From the NCBI RefSeq assembly GCF_001984175.1, contig NZ_MTQP01000039.1:27889-91888 (forward strand): a stretch of DNA of 64,000 bases, read 5' to 3'. Numbering within the stretch: position 1 is the first letter of the stretch; each line of letters begins with the position of its first letter. Source of the stretch: Saccharothrix sp. ALI-22-I (GTDB lineage: Bacteria; Actinomycetota; Actinomycetes; Mycobacteriales; Pseudonocardiaceae). The notes beneath the pieces are model-generated. The model saw only the letters and a program-made list of their open reading frames with translations. It did no database searches and was not told the DNA's origin. The position numbers and the translations under genes are program-made. Below, in pieces: positions 33,434-42,849 of this stretch.

Positions 33434-35044
33434 ATGATCACTGCCGGTCCGTTGGCCGTCTCACCCGCTGATGTGCTGCGGGAGGCGGATCGGCGGCGCA
33501 CGTTCGCGGTGATCAGTCACCCGGACGCGGGCAAGTCCACGTTGACCGAGGCGTTGGCGCTGCACGCTCAGGTGATCTCCGAGGCGGGCGCGGTGCACGG
33601 CAAGTCGGGCCGGCGCGGGGTGGTGTCGGACTGGATGGAGATGGAGAAGGCGCGGGGGATCTCCATCACCTCGGCGGCGTTGCAGTTCGCCTACGGCGAC
33701 GCGGTGGTCAACCTGCTCGACACGCCCGGTCACGCCGACTTCTCGGAGGACACCTATCGGGTGCTCGCGGCGGTGGACTCGGCGGTGATGCTGCTGGACG
33801 CCGCCAGGGGCCTGGAGCCGCAGACGCTCAAGCTGTTCGACGTGTGCCGTCACCGGGGCATCCCGGTGATCACGTTCGTCAACAAGTGGGACCGGCCCGG
33901 CCGTGACGCGCTGGCGCTGTGCGACGAGCTGGTGGAGCGGATCGGGTTGCAGCCGATGCCGTTGACCTGGCCGGTCGGCGACGCGGGCCACTTCCGGGGC
34001 GTGCTGGACCGCCGTGACGGGCACTTCGTCCGCTACCGGCGCACCGCAGGTGGCGCCACGGCCGCGGGCGAGGAACGCTTCGGCCCGCAGGTGGCCGAAG
34101 CCGAGGAGGGCACCGAGTGGACCCGCGCGGTGGAGGAGGCCGACCTGCTGGCCGCCTCCGGCGGGGACTTCGACCTGGAGCGCTTCCTGGACGCCTCCGC
34201 CACTCCGGTGCTGTTCGGCTCGGCCGTGCTCAACTTCGGCGTGCGGCACCTGCTGGACCTGCTGGTAGAACTCGCCCCTCGTCCCACACCCCGACTGGAC
34301 GTCCAGGCACGCCCGCGTGCGCTGGACGCGCAGTTCTCCGCGTTCGTGTTCAAGGTCCAGACCGGAATGGACCCCTCTCACCGCGACCAGGTCGCCTTCG
34401 CCCGCGTCTGCTCCGGGGTGTTCGAACGCGGCATGGTGGTCACCAACGCCACCACCGGCAAACCGTTCGCCACCAAGTACGTCCAACAGGTCTTCGGGCA
34501 GCAACGCTCCACACTGGACACCGCCTACCCCGGCGACGTGATCGGACTGGTCAACGCCACCGCGCTGCGCGTGGGCGACACCCTCCACGTCGAGAAGCCC
34601 GCGGTGCGCTTCCCGGGTCTGCCCAGCTTCGCGCCCGCGCACTTCGCCGTGGCTCGCCCGGCGGACCTGAGCCGGTCCAAGCAGTTCCGCAAGGGCATCG
34701 AGCAATTGGAGTCCGAGGGTGTGGTGCAGGTGCTGCGCTCACCGCGTCGGGGAGACGGCGCGCCGGTGTTCGCCGCCGTCGGCCCGATGCAGTTCGAAGT
34801 CGCCGCACACCGCCTGGACGCCGAGTTCAAGTCACCGGTCCGCCTGGAACGACTGCCCTACACCGTGGTGCGTCGCCTGGACGACCTCGCCCACCGGGCC
34901 GTCGTCGACAGCCGCGGCAACGAGGTGCTCACCCGCGCCGACGGCGTCCACCTGGCCCTGTTCACCGACTCCACCGCCCTGGCTGTGATGCGACGCCTGC
35001 ACCCCGAGGTGTCCCTGGAACCACTGGTCGCGGGCACCGACTGA
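33434..35044 (+). CDS. prfC: Peptide chain release factor 3
   Basis: 536-residue translational GTPase that recycles RF1/RF2 from the ribosome. G1 SHPDAGKSTL (28-37), G2 RGISITSA, G3 DTPGHADF and G4 NKWD are intact, followed by domain II and an EF-G-like domain III (AVGPMQFEVAAHRL). Full length for the family. AGGAG lies eight bases before ATG 33434 and only two before ATG 33428, so 33434 is preferred. Divergent from merR with an operator-like element in between. Confidence 0.95.
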   Translation: MITAGPLAVSPADVLREADRRRTFAVISHPDAGKSTLTEALALHAQVISEAGAVHGKSGRRGVVSDWMEMEKARGISITSAALQFAYGDAVVNLLDTPGHADFSEDTYRVLAAVDSAVMLLDAARGLEPQTLKLFDVCRHRGIPVITFVNKWDRPGRDALALCDELVERIGLQPMPLTWPVGDAGHFRGVLDRRDGHFVRYRRTAGGATAAGEERFGPQVAEAEEGTEWTRAVEEADLLAASGGDFDLERFLDASATPVLFGSAVLNFGVRHLLDLLVELAPRPTPRLDVQARPRALDAQFSAFVFKVQTGMDPSHRDQVAFARVCSGVFERGMVVTNATTGKPFATKYVQQVFGQQRSTLDTAYPGDVIGLVNATALRVGDTLHVEKPAVRFPGLPSFAPAHFAVARPADLSRSKQFRKGIEQLESEGVVQVLRSPRRGDGAPVFAAVGPMQFEVAAHRLDAEFKSPVRLERLPYTVVRRLDDLAHRAVVDSRGNEVLTRADGVHLALFTDSTALAVMRRLHPEVSLEPLVAGTD

Positions 35045-35062
35045 CCCACGGCTCGGCCTCGT

Positions 35063-35209
35063 CACCGCACCTTCGTGCACCCAGCCGCGTCGCAGGAGGC
35101 GGCGGCTGAGACGCTGGGGCTGCCGCTGAGCACCTACAAGCGGCACCTCAAGCGCGGCGTGGACCGCGTCGTCGCCGACCTGTGGCACCGAGAAATGAGC
35201 CGGAAGTGA
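35063..35209 (+). pseudogene. C-terminal HTH remnant of a large regulator/NTPase
   Basis: About 48 codons ending EAAAETLGLPLSTYKRHLKR then GVDRVVADLWHREMSRK and TGA. The LGLPxSTYxRHLxRGxxR helix-turn-helix tail occurs at the end of large actinobacterial ATP-binding regulators. No start or upstream domain; the fragment begins right behind prfC. Confidence 0.5.
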
Positions 35210-35318
35210 GCCTCGACCGGTCTGGTGCCCGAACCCGCGCCGGCGTGCCTGGTCGGCGGACGGGGCGTGGGTGGTAGGCGGCTGCGGGGTAGGACTGCAC
35301 GACGGAACTCCGGTGTGG

Positions 35319-35726
35319 TCACAGCACCGTGTGCCGGGTGGTGTTCATCGTCGCGGCCACCCTGCCTGCGGCCAGGGACACTCCGGGTGGCAGCGGATGC
35401 TGTGTCAGGTTGGTTGTGACCTCCTCGAACATTCGCAGCAGGTCGTCCAGCCCGGGCAGCTTCGGCTTGCGCCGTGCGTGGGCGAGTTCGGTCTGCCAGC
35501 CGCGTACGAGTTCGACCGCGCGGGCCGGTGCCGGCGCGGGCAGCAGTACCAACCGCTCGACGTCGGCGCGGCGGTGGCCTCCGGTGCGCTCGTCCAGGAG
35601 GGAGCCGATCGCGGCCGCGACGCCGAGCAGCGTGCCGTAGCGGGTCTCGGGTGTGGCGTCCGCCGTCGGGGAGGGCAGCGGCCGGTCATGGCTCATGGGT
35701 GCGTTCCAGGTGGCGGTTTCGGTCAC
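35319..35726 (-). CDS. Hypothetical protein, 135 residues
   Basis: Soluble protein with helical segments (TLLGVAAAIGSLLDERTGGHRRADVER; VELVRGWQTELAHARRK; LDDLLRMFEEVTTNLTQ). No family recognised. GTG 35726 used; ATG 35696 is possible, and neither has a strong ribosome site. Codon bias is consistent with a real gene, but support is modest. Confidence 0.45.
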   Translation of the reverse strand: MTETATWNAPMSHDRPLPSPTADATPETRYGTLLGVAAAIGSLLDERTGGHRRADVERLVLLPAPAPARAVELVRGWQTELAHARRKPKLPGLDDLLRMFEEVTTNLTQHPLPPGVSLAAGRVAATMNTTRHTVL

Positions 35727-36222
35727 TGTCAGGTGATCGGATTATGCATCGCTCACCCGATCGAGTGAACAGCGCCCGGTAGTCCGCGACTGGCCGGCCG
35801 CCCCTGCACCGTGCCGGCCGACGCGGCTACCGGGGGAGTGCGGCTCATGAGGGCACCCCTCTTGGGACACCCGGCCCCTGCTCGCGGTGCTCGACGCGGG
35901 CGCCGGCCCGCACCCGCACCACTGGGGGAGATGGACGCGGTCATCCCGCAGCGGTCGAAGCGGTCGGTGGACTCCGCCCCGCCGTCCAGGGGGCACCGGT
36001 ATCCGCGCCTTCTCCCAGGGGTGCACCGTGGGCCGATTCCGTCGGGCCGCCGATCCGGGGCTCGACCACGCCGAACCGGCACGAGCACCACGGGTGTCCG
36101 GGCATCGTCGACCGGGTGTGTGCACCCGGTCGTGCACCGCTGTCGGGTTCGACGCGCTGAGCCGGTCCGGGGGGCGGACACTGTCACCAGCCCCGGGACG
36201 ATCCGACGTGAGGAACCGCGCG
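35727..36222. other. Gene-free stretch before nitronate monooxygenase
   Basis: About 500 bases with open frames on both strands but no recognisable protein, no strong ribosome site until AGGAA before 36223, and no repeat that I can see. Confidence 0.4.
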
Positions 36223-37170
36223 ATGAGGTTCACGACATCGTTCACCCGGCTGGTCGGCTGTGATGTGCCCGTCCAGCAGGCGCCGATCGGTTTCGCCGCT
36301 GCCGTTCCCGACCTGCCCGCCGCCGTGGCCGCCGCCGGGGGTCACGGCATGCTCGCCGCGGTCGGGATGCCCGCCTCCGCGCTTGCCGGGGCGATCGACG
36401 TGCTCAACGGCCGAACGCGGTGCTACGGCGTGAACTTCATCCAGCCGCTCGCCGACGAGGAGGTCGTCGAGATCGCCGCCGCGAAGGCCCCGCTGGTCGA
36501 GTTCTACTTCGGTCCGGCCGACCCGGCGCTGGTCGAGCGGGCCAAGGCCGGTGGTGCGTTGGTGTCCCGGCAGGTCGTCTCCGCCCACGAGGCGCGCGCC
36601 GCCGTGGACGCGGGCTGCGACCTGGTCGTGGCCCGCGGCATCGAGGCGGGTGGTCGCACGACCGGCGGTATCGGGCTGCTGCCGTTGCTGGACGGCGTGC
36701 TCGACGCGGTGGACGTCCCCGTCGTGGCCGCGGGCGGCATCGCGACCCACCGCGCCGTCGCCGCAGCCCTGGCCGCCGGTGCCTCGGCCGTGCGGGTCGG
36801 CACGCGTTTCCTCGCCGCCCGTGAGGCCGCCACGCACCCGGTACACCTCGCGGCCGTGCTCGACGCGGACTACGAGGACACCGTGTTGACCGATGCCTTC
36901 TCCGCCGACACCTTTCCCGTGGCGCACCGCGTCCTGCGGTCCTGCCTGCGGGCGGCCGAGGAGTTCGCGGGTGACCACGTCGCGGAGATGAGCGTCGGCG
37001 GTGTGCGGACCGCCGTGCCGAGGTTCAGCCCGCACAATCCCGCCGCGGACGCCATCGGCGCCGTCGAGGCGATGGCGCTCTACGCGGGCCAAGGCGTCGG
37101 CGCGGTGACCAGGTCGGAGAGCGCCGCGGAGATCGTCGCCGACCTCGTGCGAGGTCTGGGCGTCGACTGA
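36223..37170 (+). CDS. Nitronate monooxygenase (NPD/2-nitropropane dioxygenase family)
   Basis: 315-residue FMN-dependent TIM barrel. Visible: QAPIGFAAAVPDLPAAVAAAGGHGML at the start, VARGIEAGGRTTGG (phosphate/FMN loop), VPVVAAGGIATHRAVAAALAAGASAVRVGTRFLA (FMN phosphate-binding GGI and GTRF). These enzymes oxidise toxic nitronates such as propionate-3-nitronate, or are related enoyl reductases; the HGG-type loop is present but the exact class cannot be fixed. AGGAA lies eight bases before ATG. No operon partner. Confidence 0.85.
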   Translation: MRFTTSFTRLVGCDVPVQQAPIGFAAAVPDLPAAVAAAGGHGMLAAVGMPASALAGAIDVLNGRTRCYGVNFIQPLADEEVVEIAAAKAPLVEFYFGPADPALVERAKAGGALVSRQVVSAHEARAAVDAGCDLVVARGIEAGGRTTGGIGLLPLLDGVLDAVDVPVVAAGGIATHRAVAAALAAGASAVRVGTRFLAAREAATHPVHLAAVLDADYEDTVLTDAFSADTFPVAHRVLRSCLRAAEEFAGDHVAEMSVGGVRTAVPRFSPHNPAADAIGAVEAMALYAGQGVGAVTRSESAAEIVADLVRGLGVD

Positions 37171-37630
37171 CGCGCACGAGGGCCGAATCAGGCAGCAGGG
37201 CCCCACAAGGGTGTCGTCGCGTCCGAACAGGTTTGCCCACCGCGCTGCCCCCCAACCACGGCGCCGGCCATCCCCAGGACCTGGCGGCTCGTCGTCATCG
37301 CTGCCTCCCGCAGGGACGTGCCTGTCGGTCACGTCTACTCGCGACACGAGCAGACCCGCAGCAGGCACGAACCGCGCATCACCCACCGGACGGCGCAGAA
37401 TCACTCGAAGGTGCCCACAAAATTGCGGTCTTGTACAGAAAGCTGGCCGGGTTTGTGGCCGTGACGGTGACCTGATGCGGTGAGCGGCAGGCGGGCGGCC
37501 TGAGTGTTCCCCACCACGCCTCTATGGCGCGCGTTGCTGGTGGACGCCGAGCAGCGGCTGGTTCTGATCAAGCGGACCAGGGGTAGGACAGGCACCGCAC
37601 TGGCCGACCACGGTCGTCGGCGGCGCGCGG
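37171..37630. other. Gene-free stretch with a possible N-terminal remnant
   Basis: No complete gene. On the reverse strand ATG at about 37299, with GGGAGG ahead, opens a 36-codon frame (MTTSRQVLGMAGAVVGGQRG) that looks like a lost gene's beginning; no family assigned. Confidence 0.3.
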
Positions 37631-38158
37631 TCAGACGCCCACGGTGAGGGCACCCAGAAGCGTCAGTTGGGAAACTCCGGTGGTCGCGCAGGCGACCGGA
37701 TCGGGGTTCAGTGCTGTGAGCTGCATCTTCGTCGGTTCGGCGGTGAACGTGCCGGAGGTTGTCGAGCCCAACAGCAGGATGACGATGTTCGCGCCGACCC
37801 GGCTGGAGGTCCGGTTGTAGGAGTATGTGCTCGGCGCGACGGTCGGGTCGGTCCACGTGAAGACGCGGGTGCCGCTGCCCTGGTAGAAGAGCGCGGTGCA
37901 GGTGTAATTCGGCAGCGTGGCGGTTTCGGTGTAGCTGCCGGTGGCGGCGGAGTCGTTGGTGCAGTTGAAGAGTTGGCCCTGGACGGTGACCGTGACGGTC
38001 TTCGGGGTGTTGGTCACCGGTTCGCTGAAGGCCACCACTTCGTTGACGAGGCAGGACTGTTCGACGGCCGCGTGCGCCGTCGGTGCCGCGCCGGACAGCG
38101 TCGCAGTGGCGACCAGACAGACGGCGGTGGTGCGTAAGGCGGTTTTGCTCCCGTTCAT
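37631..38158 (-). CDS. Secreted protein, intact member of a local paralogue family
   Basis: 175 residues. Signal peptide MNGSKTALRTTAVCLVATAT then SGAAPTAHA; mature part with few charges and repeated short beta-like stretches: KTVTVTVQGQLFNCT, TGSYTETATL, SGTRVFTWTDPTVAPSTYSY, NRTSSRVGANIVILLLGS. Four conserved cysteines suggest two disulfides. Start fixed by GAGAGG eight bases before ATG. Not recognised by name. A second, N-terminally truncated copy (39583-39961) and a third tail-only piece (42584-42666) lie within 5 kb. Confidence 0.75.
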   Translation of the reverse strand: MNGSKTALRTTAVCLVATATLSGAAPTAHAAVEQSCLVNEVVAFSEPVTNTPKTVTVTVQGQLFNCTNDSAATGSYTETATLPNYTCTALFYQGSGTRVFTWTDPTVAPSTYSYNRTSSRVGANIVILLLGSTTSGTFTAEPTKMQLTALNPDPVACATTGVSQLTLLGALTVGV

Positions 38159-38328
38159 CCGCGAAACCTCTCTGGTGTGGGGCCGGCGTCGCCCGAGTCG
38201 GTCGAGCAGGACCTCGATGAGTGCCACAGGTCGTATCGCCCGGCCTCGCGGTGCGTTACGGCACGACCACCACTCGCCAGCCGCCGGGCGCTCGGAAGTC
38301 GCACCGTGCGTGTCGGCGTCCTAGGGTG

Positions 38329-38480
38329 ACCGGAACCCCGGTACTGCTCGTACCACGTCGCGATCGGCTTGCCGTCCCGGTCGGTCACCGTGCTCACCAG
38401 CGGCAGGCCACCGGCAAGCGCGGCCGGACCGATCGGCACCACCTGCTCGTCGGCCGACGCGACGAGCAGCGGGCGCGGTG
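38329..38480 (-). pseudogene. Penicillin-binding protein (transglycosylase) N-terminal fragment
   Basis: Reverse frame PIGPAALAGGLPLVSTVTDR followed by DGKPIATWYEQYR, the extracellular start of class A/B penicillin-binding proteins (PLVTxVxDxxGxPIAxxYxQYR). The catalytic domains are absent; a short remnant. Confidence 0.45.
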
Positions 38481-38580
38481 CAGCAGGGACGGCGCATGAC
38501 GTGGAGGACCGGCCGGCAGATGACGCGGTTCCGCTGATCGGCGGTGCGTGCGCGCCCCGCGGCCGTATGAGGATGATCTC

Positions 38581-39564
38581 GTGCCGTCAGCCGTCGATGT
38601 GAGCCTGCCGGAATTGGACGTGGTCATCCCGATCGCGCCGAAGGACGCGGGTGAGGTGGGGCTGTGCCTGGATTCCGTGCTGCGCCACTGCCGCAACCCC
38701 GTTCGCGCGGTGCACGTCGTGTCGCGGTTCCCGGTGACGGCGGCCGATGAGCGTGTGCGGTGGTTGGACGAGGCATCGATCGAGCCGGGCATCGGGGATA
38801 TCGAGGACGCGTTGCGGGCCACCGGGTCACGTCACCCCAACGCGTCGTGGTACTTCCAACAGCTGCTCAAACTGCGCTGCTTCGACCTGCTCGACGCCGA
38901 CGCGCCGGATCACGTGCTGGTCGTCGACGCCGACATCGCCTTCGTCGCCGATGTGTCGTTCGTGGATCACAACGGCCGGGCACGGCTGCCCATGGGATAT
39001 CCGCTGCGCTGGGTGAACGGCACGCGAGCCGCGGCACCGTTGCGGCACTCGGCGCTGAGCGCCGCGGCCCGCTTGGCGCCGGGGTGGCGTCCGGTGGACC
39101 ACTTCAGCGGGATGCAGCACCACATGGTGTTCGATCGGGTGGTGTCGGCGGAGCTGATCCGCCGGGTGGAACAGGCGCACGGCGTGCCGTTCTGGCGGGC
39201 ATTCCTGGCCACCAGCGAGTCGTCGAAGTGGACCGGCGCGTCGGAGTACGTGCTGTACCGGCACTTCGCGTGCCTGCTGTTTCCCGAGCGGGTCGCCATG
39301 CGTCACCTGTCGGCCGTCGAGGTCATCCAGTCCACCGCCGCCGGGGGCTTCACCCTGGCCGACGTGCTCGACGCCCCACGCCCGGTCGAGGCGCGGGCCG
39401 TGGGGTGTCACCGGTTCCTCGACTACGCCGAACGCATCGCCACCATGGACTACATCTCCGACGACCTGCGCCGGGAGCTGCCACCGGATGCGCCGCTGAA
39501 GTTGTCCCTGCTGCGTGGCGAACTGAGCGTCGCGCCGGCCCTCTCGCCGCTGGTCCTGCCGTGA
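38581..39564 (+). CDS. DUF6492-like putative glycosyltransferase
   Basis: 327 residues, GT-A-like: LDVVIPIAPKDAGEVGLCLDS at the start, DADIAFV as a candidate DxD metal/nucleotide site, then GMQHHMVFDRVV, SEYVLYRHFACLLFPERVAM. These match DUF6492 proteins often found in cell-surface polysaccharide loci. GTG 38581 follows GAGGA by seven bases. No polysaccharide genes adjacent, so acceptor and donor are unknown. Confidence 0.7.
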   Translation: MPSAVDVSLPELDVVIPIAPKDAGEVGLCLDSVLRHCRNPVRAVHVVSRFPVTAADERVRWLDEASIEPGIGDIEDALRATGSRHPNASWYFQQLLKLRCFDLLDADAPDHVLVVDADIAFVADVSFVDHNGRARLPMGYPLRWVNGTRAAAPLRHSALSAAARLAPGWRPVDHFSGMQHHMVFDRVVSAELIRRVEQAHGVPFWRAFLATSESSKWTGASEYVLYRHFACLLFPERVAMRHLSAVEVIQSTAAGGFTLADVLDAPRPVEARAVGCHRFLDYAERIATMDYISDDLRRELPPDAPLKLSLLRGELSVAPALSPLVLP

Positions 39565-39582
39565 GTCCGTTGTGCCGGTGTC

Positions 39583-39961
39583 TCAGAGCCCGATGGCCGG
39601 CACTCCTACGGCCGTCAACGTCGAGACGCCCGTGTTCGTGCAGGCCGTGAGGTCGGGCTGAGGGCCGGTGCCCCGGGATTTCGCCGGGTCCGAGGTGAGG
39701 GCGCCTGCGGTGGTGGAACCGACGGCCACCACCACGATGTTGCCGCCGACCCGGGTGGCGCTGCGGTTGTAGGAGAAGGTGCTCGGTGCTATCGCGCTGT
39801 TCGTCCAGGTGAAGACTCGTGTTCCGCTACCCGCGGAGAAGGCGCTCGTGCAGGTCGCGTTGTGCACGGTGCCGGACTCCGCGTAGCTGCCGGTCGGAGC
39901 CGAACTGCTGGTGCAGTTGAAGAGCTGCCCGTTCACGGTGAACGTCACGGTTCGCGGACAC
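39583..39961 (-). pseudogene. Second copy of the secreted protein family, N-terminus lost
   Basis: Reverse frame RTVTFTVNGQLFNCTSSSAP, TGSYAESGTV, SGTRVFTWTNSAIAPSTFSY, NRSATRVGGNIVVVAVGSTT, PDLTACTNTGVSTLTAVGVP: about 60 percent identical by eye to 37631-38158. Upstream of 39961 the frame has no signal peptide, so the protein would not be exported. Confidence 0.7.
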
Positions 39962-40157
39962 GCTGGGATGCCACGGCGTGGTCGACCCGCCGCGCGGATC
40001 GTCCGCCGAAGGTGTGAACTCCGCGGGTGTCCACCGGCAGCCGGCCGGCAGCACGCACCGCCCTGCACTGCCGTCGGATGCCTGAAGGCGGCCTGATCTC
40101 CGGCGCCGGGGTCGGCGGTGCCGCACTCCTACAAGCTCCGGCGGGCCGATTCAGGGG

Positions 40158-41099
40158 TCAGCGGCGCAGCAGGTAGCCGAGCATCGCGCGGCGCTCGGCG
40201 GCGTTGTCCGGCCTGGGGTTGAACACCGCGTCGAGCAGGGGCAGCACCCGGTCACGGGCTTCACGGGTGCGCATGATCCGCTTCCACAGCAGGAGGTTGA
40301 GGTTGTAGCGCCACTTCGGGGTGGTCGCGAGGCGGAGGACGTTGACGACGTTGCCGCGGGCTTTGGGTGGCAGTGCGCCCAGGTCCTCGCGTGTGGTGAG
40401 CAGTGATTCGGGCAGCACGTCGAGGCCGTGGGCGGTCATGAAGGCGAAGTCGGTGGGCCAGGCTGCCGCCCACAGGTAGTCGACCATCCGGCACCAGCCG
40501 CGCAGGAAGGTGACCTCCAGGTCGGGCCAGGATTCGGTGTCGACGTCGGCGAGCACGTCGACCACCACGTCCAGACACGTCTTGTGTGCCTTCCAGAGGG
40601 CCAGGCGCGCCGGTTCGGGGTCCGTCAGGTCACTCCCGCTCACCAGGGAGAAGTAGGCTCGCCAGTCCGTCACCGCCGGGGCGAGCTCTTCCGGTACGAC
40701 CCCGCCCGTCACGTACCGGAATCGGGAGCGGGTCGGTGGGTCGGCGACCGGCAGGGCCGGCACCACTCCGGCGGCGCCGGCCGCCAGCCACGGGATGACG
40801 TTGAGCGTGTAGTTGCCGTAGCCCCAGGGCGAGTCCGGGTCGATCCACCCGTCCCGCCGGGTGCCGGTGCCGAGCCGGTCGGTGCGGAATTGCCACTGGT
40901 GCTGGAACATCAGGCCCCACAGCGGGTTGTACCGGTTGTCGGCACCGAACCGGCCGTCCGCGTTGGTGTTGTCGATCATCATCCGGTAAGCGGCCATCCG
41001 CTGCTCGAAGGAGAACGGGTCGAACGCCCCCTCCAAGTCCTGCGCCGTCGTCCAGACCGGGTACAGGTCCAGCGCCGCCAACTCGTCCGGATGAGCCAT
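40158..41099 (-). CDS. Leg1-family protein (bacterial homologue)
   Basis: 313 residues. LYPVWTTAQDLEGAFDPFSF, QRMAAYRMMIDNTNADGRFG, YNPLWGLMFQHQWQFRTDRL and NVIPWLAAG line up by eye with the vertebrate liver-enriched gene 1 family (NPWxYxERxGMYKxLLNxT...LWGLPLQxGWQYxTGRL...PFLAA). No signal peptide. Function of bacterial members is unknown; the vertebrate proteins are secreted glycoproteins. Next to an MpaB-type oxygenase gene in the same direction (106-base gap), which may share a promoter. Family call from memory. Confidence 0.7.
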   Translation of the reverse strand: MAHPDELAALDLYPVWTTAQDLEGAFDPFSFEQRMAAYRMMIDNTNADGRFGADNRYNPLWGLMFQHQWQFRTDRLGTGTRRDGWIDPDSPWGYGNYTLNVIPWLAAGAAGVVPALPVADPPTRSRFRYVTGGVVPEELAPAVTDWRAYFSLVSGSDLTDPEPARLALWKAHKTCLDVVVDVLADVDTESWPDLEVTFLRGWCRMVDYLWAAAWPTDFAFMTAHGLDVLPESLLTTREDLGALPPKARGNVVNVLRLATTPKWRYNLNLLLWKRIMRTREARDRVLPLLDAVFNPRPDNAAERRAMLGYLLRR

Positions 41100-41205
41100 G
41101 ATCGGATTCCTCCGCGGTGAGTTGGCGGTCGAGTCTGACGAGACCTGCCGGAGTGCCAATGGCCAGTCTGGTCTGCGACCGTGCGAAGCGTGGCGGGTTT
41201 GCTGG

Positions 41206-42372
41206 TCAGCGCCGTGTGGTGGTCGGTTCCGTCGTGGTGGGGGCGGGGGACCGGCCTTCGGCTTCCCACCGTTCGCGCAGGTCGGTGGGGATGTTGAGGG
41301 TGGTGGACTGGCCGTTGGTGAGGTTGCGGACGCTGCCGCCGAGCAGGATGGTGCCGGCGCGGTCGAGGATGGTGGTGGCCAGGGCGCTGTCGTCCTCGGC
41401 GCGTTCCAGCGCCCGGACCAGGCGGGTACCGGCGCGCACGACGCCGTTCCAGCCGCGGGACTTCGGCACTTCCATCCAGTCGGCGACCTCGGGGTTGACG
41501 ACCTGGCGGATCATGGCGGCGACGATGCCGTCGAAGAGCTTGCCGGGGAAGAGCTTCTCGTACAGGTCGAGCAGGTGGCGGGTGAGCGCCACGCCCTCGG
41601 ACGATGGCGCGTAGACGGACTCGACCATGGCGGCGCTCAGCTCGCGGGCGTCCTCGATGGACTCCGGCACGGCCTCGGCGGGGATGCCGAGCATGGCGCC
41701 CGCGGCGCGCCACACGTAGTAGTAGTCCTCCGCCTCCTGTTCGGTGACGGAGATGCCCATGCGGCGCATGCCCTCGATCACCTGGACGGAGAAGATGAGC
41801 AGGGCGCCGACCATGTCCTGCTGGCACACCGGAACGCCGTCGGCGGCGACGTCCCAGCGACCGGACGCGGTGAGGAAGTGGCGCACGGCGGCGTGGATGA
41901 GGCGCGTCTTCTGGATGGTGGGCACGAACGACCCGCCCGAGCCGAACGCGTCACGGCCCATCATGTCCATGACGAACTGGGAGGTCTCCGACAGCCGTCG
42001 GTGGGGCTGGTTCAGGCCGTGGGTCAGGGTGAGCGCCCGGGACGCGCGGGCGTGGGCGTAGCAGTTGACCATCGCGCCGAACGTCAGCACGGAGGCGACG
42101 TGCATGCCGTCGTCGACGAAGAACTCGTAGGCCCGCGCCACCCGGTCGGGCTCCACCCACTCCGGCGGGTTGTCGGTGGCGACCAGGAACTCCCGCACCG
42201 AGTCGGGCAGCTGCTCGGGGATGGGCTGGTCGTTGGCGCGGAAGTGCTCCAGCACCTCGTTGACCACGCCGACCCGGCCGGTGGCGACCAGGTCGGCGAC
42301 GACCGCGTCGGCGAGCGGGTCGCCCTGGAACTTCAGTGCCTCGAAAGCGGCTGCATCGACCACCGGGACCAC
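41206..42372 (-). CDS. MpaB/latex-clearing-type oxygenase (DUF2236 family)
   Basis: 388 residues, helical haem-protein family that includes latex-clearing protein (rubber oxygenase) and fungal MpaB. Characteristic stretches: FGAMVNCYAHARASRALTLT, SETSQFVMDMMGRDAFG, TRLIHAAVRHFL (family His-rich helix), QQDMVGALLIFSVQVIEGMR and EAEDYYYVWRAAGAMLGIP. Likely oxidises a lipid or polyisoprenoid; substrate unknown. Start uncertain: GTG 42372 or TTG 42375. No export signal, unlike secreted Lcp. Confidence 0.82.
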   Translation of the reverse strand: MVPVVDAAAFEALKFQGDPLADAVVADLVATGRVGVVNEVLEHFRANDQPIPEQLPDSVREFLVATDNPPEWVEPDRVARAYEFFVDDGMHVASVLTFGAMVNCYAHARASRALTLTHGLNQPHRRLSETSQFVMDMMGRDAFGSGGSFVPTIQKTRLIHAAVRHFLTASGRWDVAADGVPVCQQDMVGALLIFSVQVIEGMRRMGISVTEQEAEDYYYVWRAAGAMLGIPAEAVPESIEDARELSAAMVESVYAPSSEGVALTRHLLDLYEKLFPGKLFDGIVAAMIRQVVNPEVADWMEVPKSRGWNGVVRAGTRLVRALERAEDDSALATTILDRAGTILLGGSVRNLTNGQSTTLNIPTDLRERWEAEGRSPAPTTTEPTTTRR

Positions 42373-42583
42373 CAATCACTCGGGAGTGATCACCAGCTCA
42401 CTCCTCGTGCACCCGGCACGCCAGAACACGATCCGGTGATGAGTCGCGCCGAGGTGCTACTGCCTGTGTGTCAACCGCAGAAAGTGGATCTCGATCGAGG
42501 GAAAGTGGAGCTTGGAGAGTGACTGCACGGCTTGTCTGCAGTCGCACAGGCGCTTCAGTCGGTGGATGACGGCGGACGATCAA

Positions 42584-42666
42584 TCAGCTGGTGAAGGTGA
42601 TCGTGAGGGGGCCGCTGACCGCGTCGACGCCGGTCGTCAGGCAGGCTGTGAGGTCGGGCGACACTC
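42584..42666 (-). pseudogene. Tail-only piece of the secreted protein family
   Basis: Reverse frame PDLTACLTTGVDAVSGPLTI then TFTS and TGA, matching the C-terminal PDLTACTNTGVSTLT of the 39583 copy. Nothing upstream matches, so this is a third, nearly erased copy. Confidence 0.5.
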
Positions 42667-42849
42667 GCAGTGGCTGCCGGGCAACCGCGGGCTTGGCGAC
42701 CTGGTGATCCGTTCCGATTTCGTGGCGAAGCGCGGTTCGGTGGCCGCAGTTGTGCGGTCGGGGACTGTTCACCTTATCGGGAATCCCCTTCACTTGCGCG
42801 GGGTGCTCCCGGCCAGGCGCTGACCACGCCTGACCCGGCGCGGAGCGTG

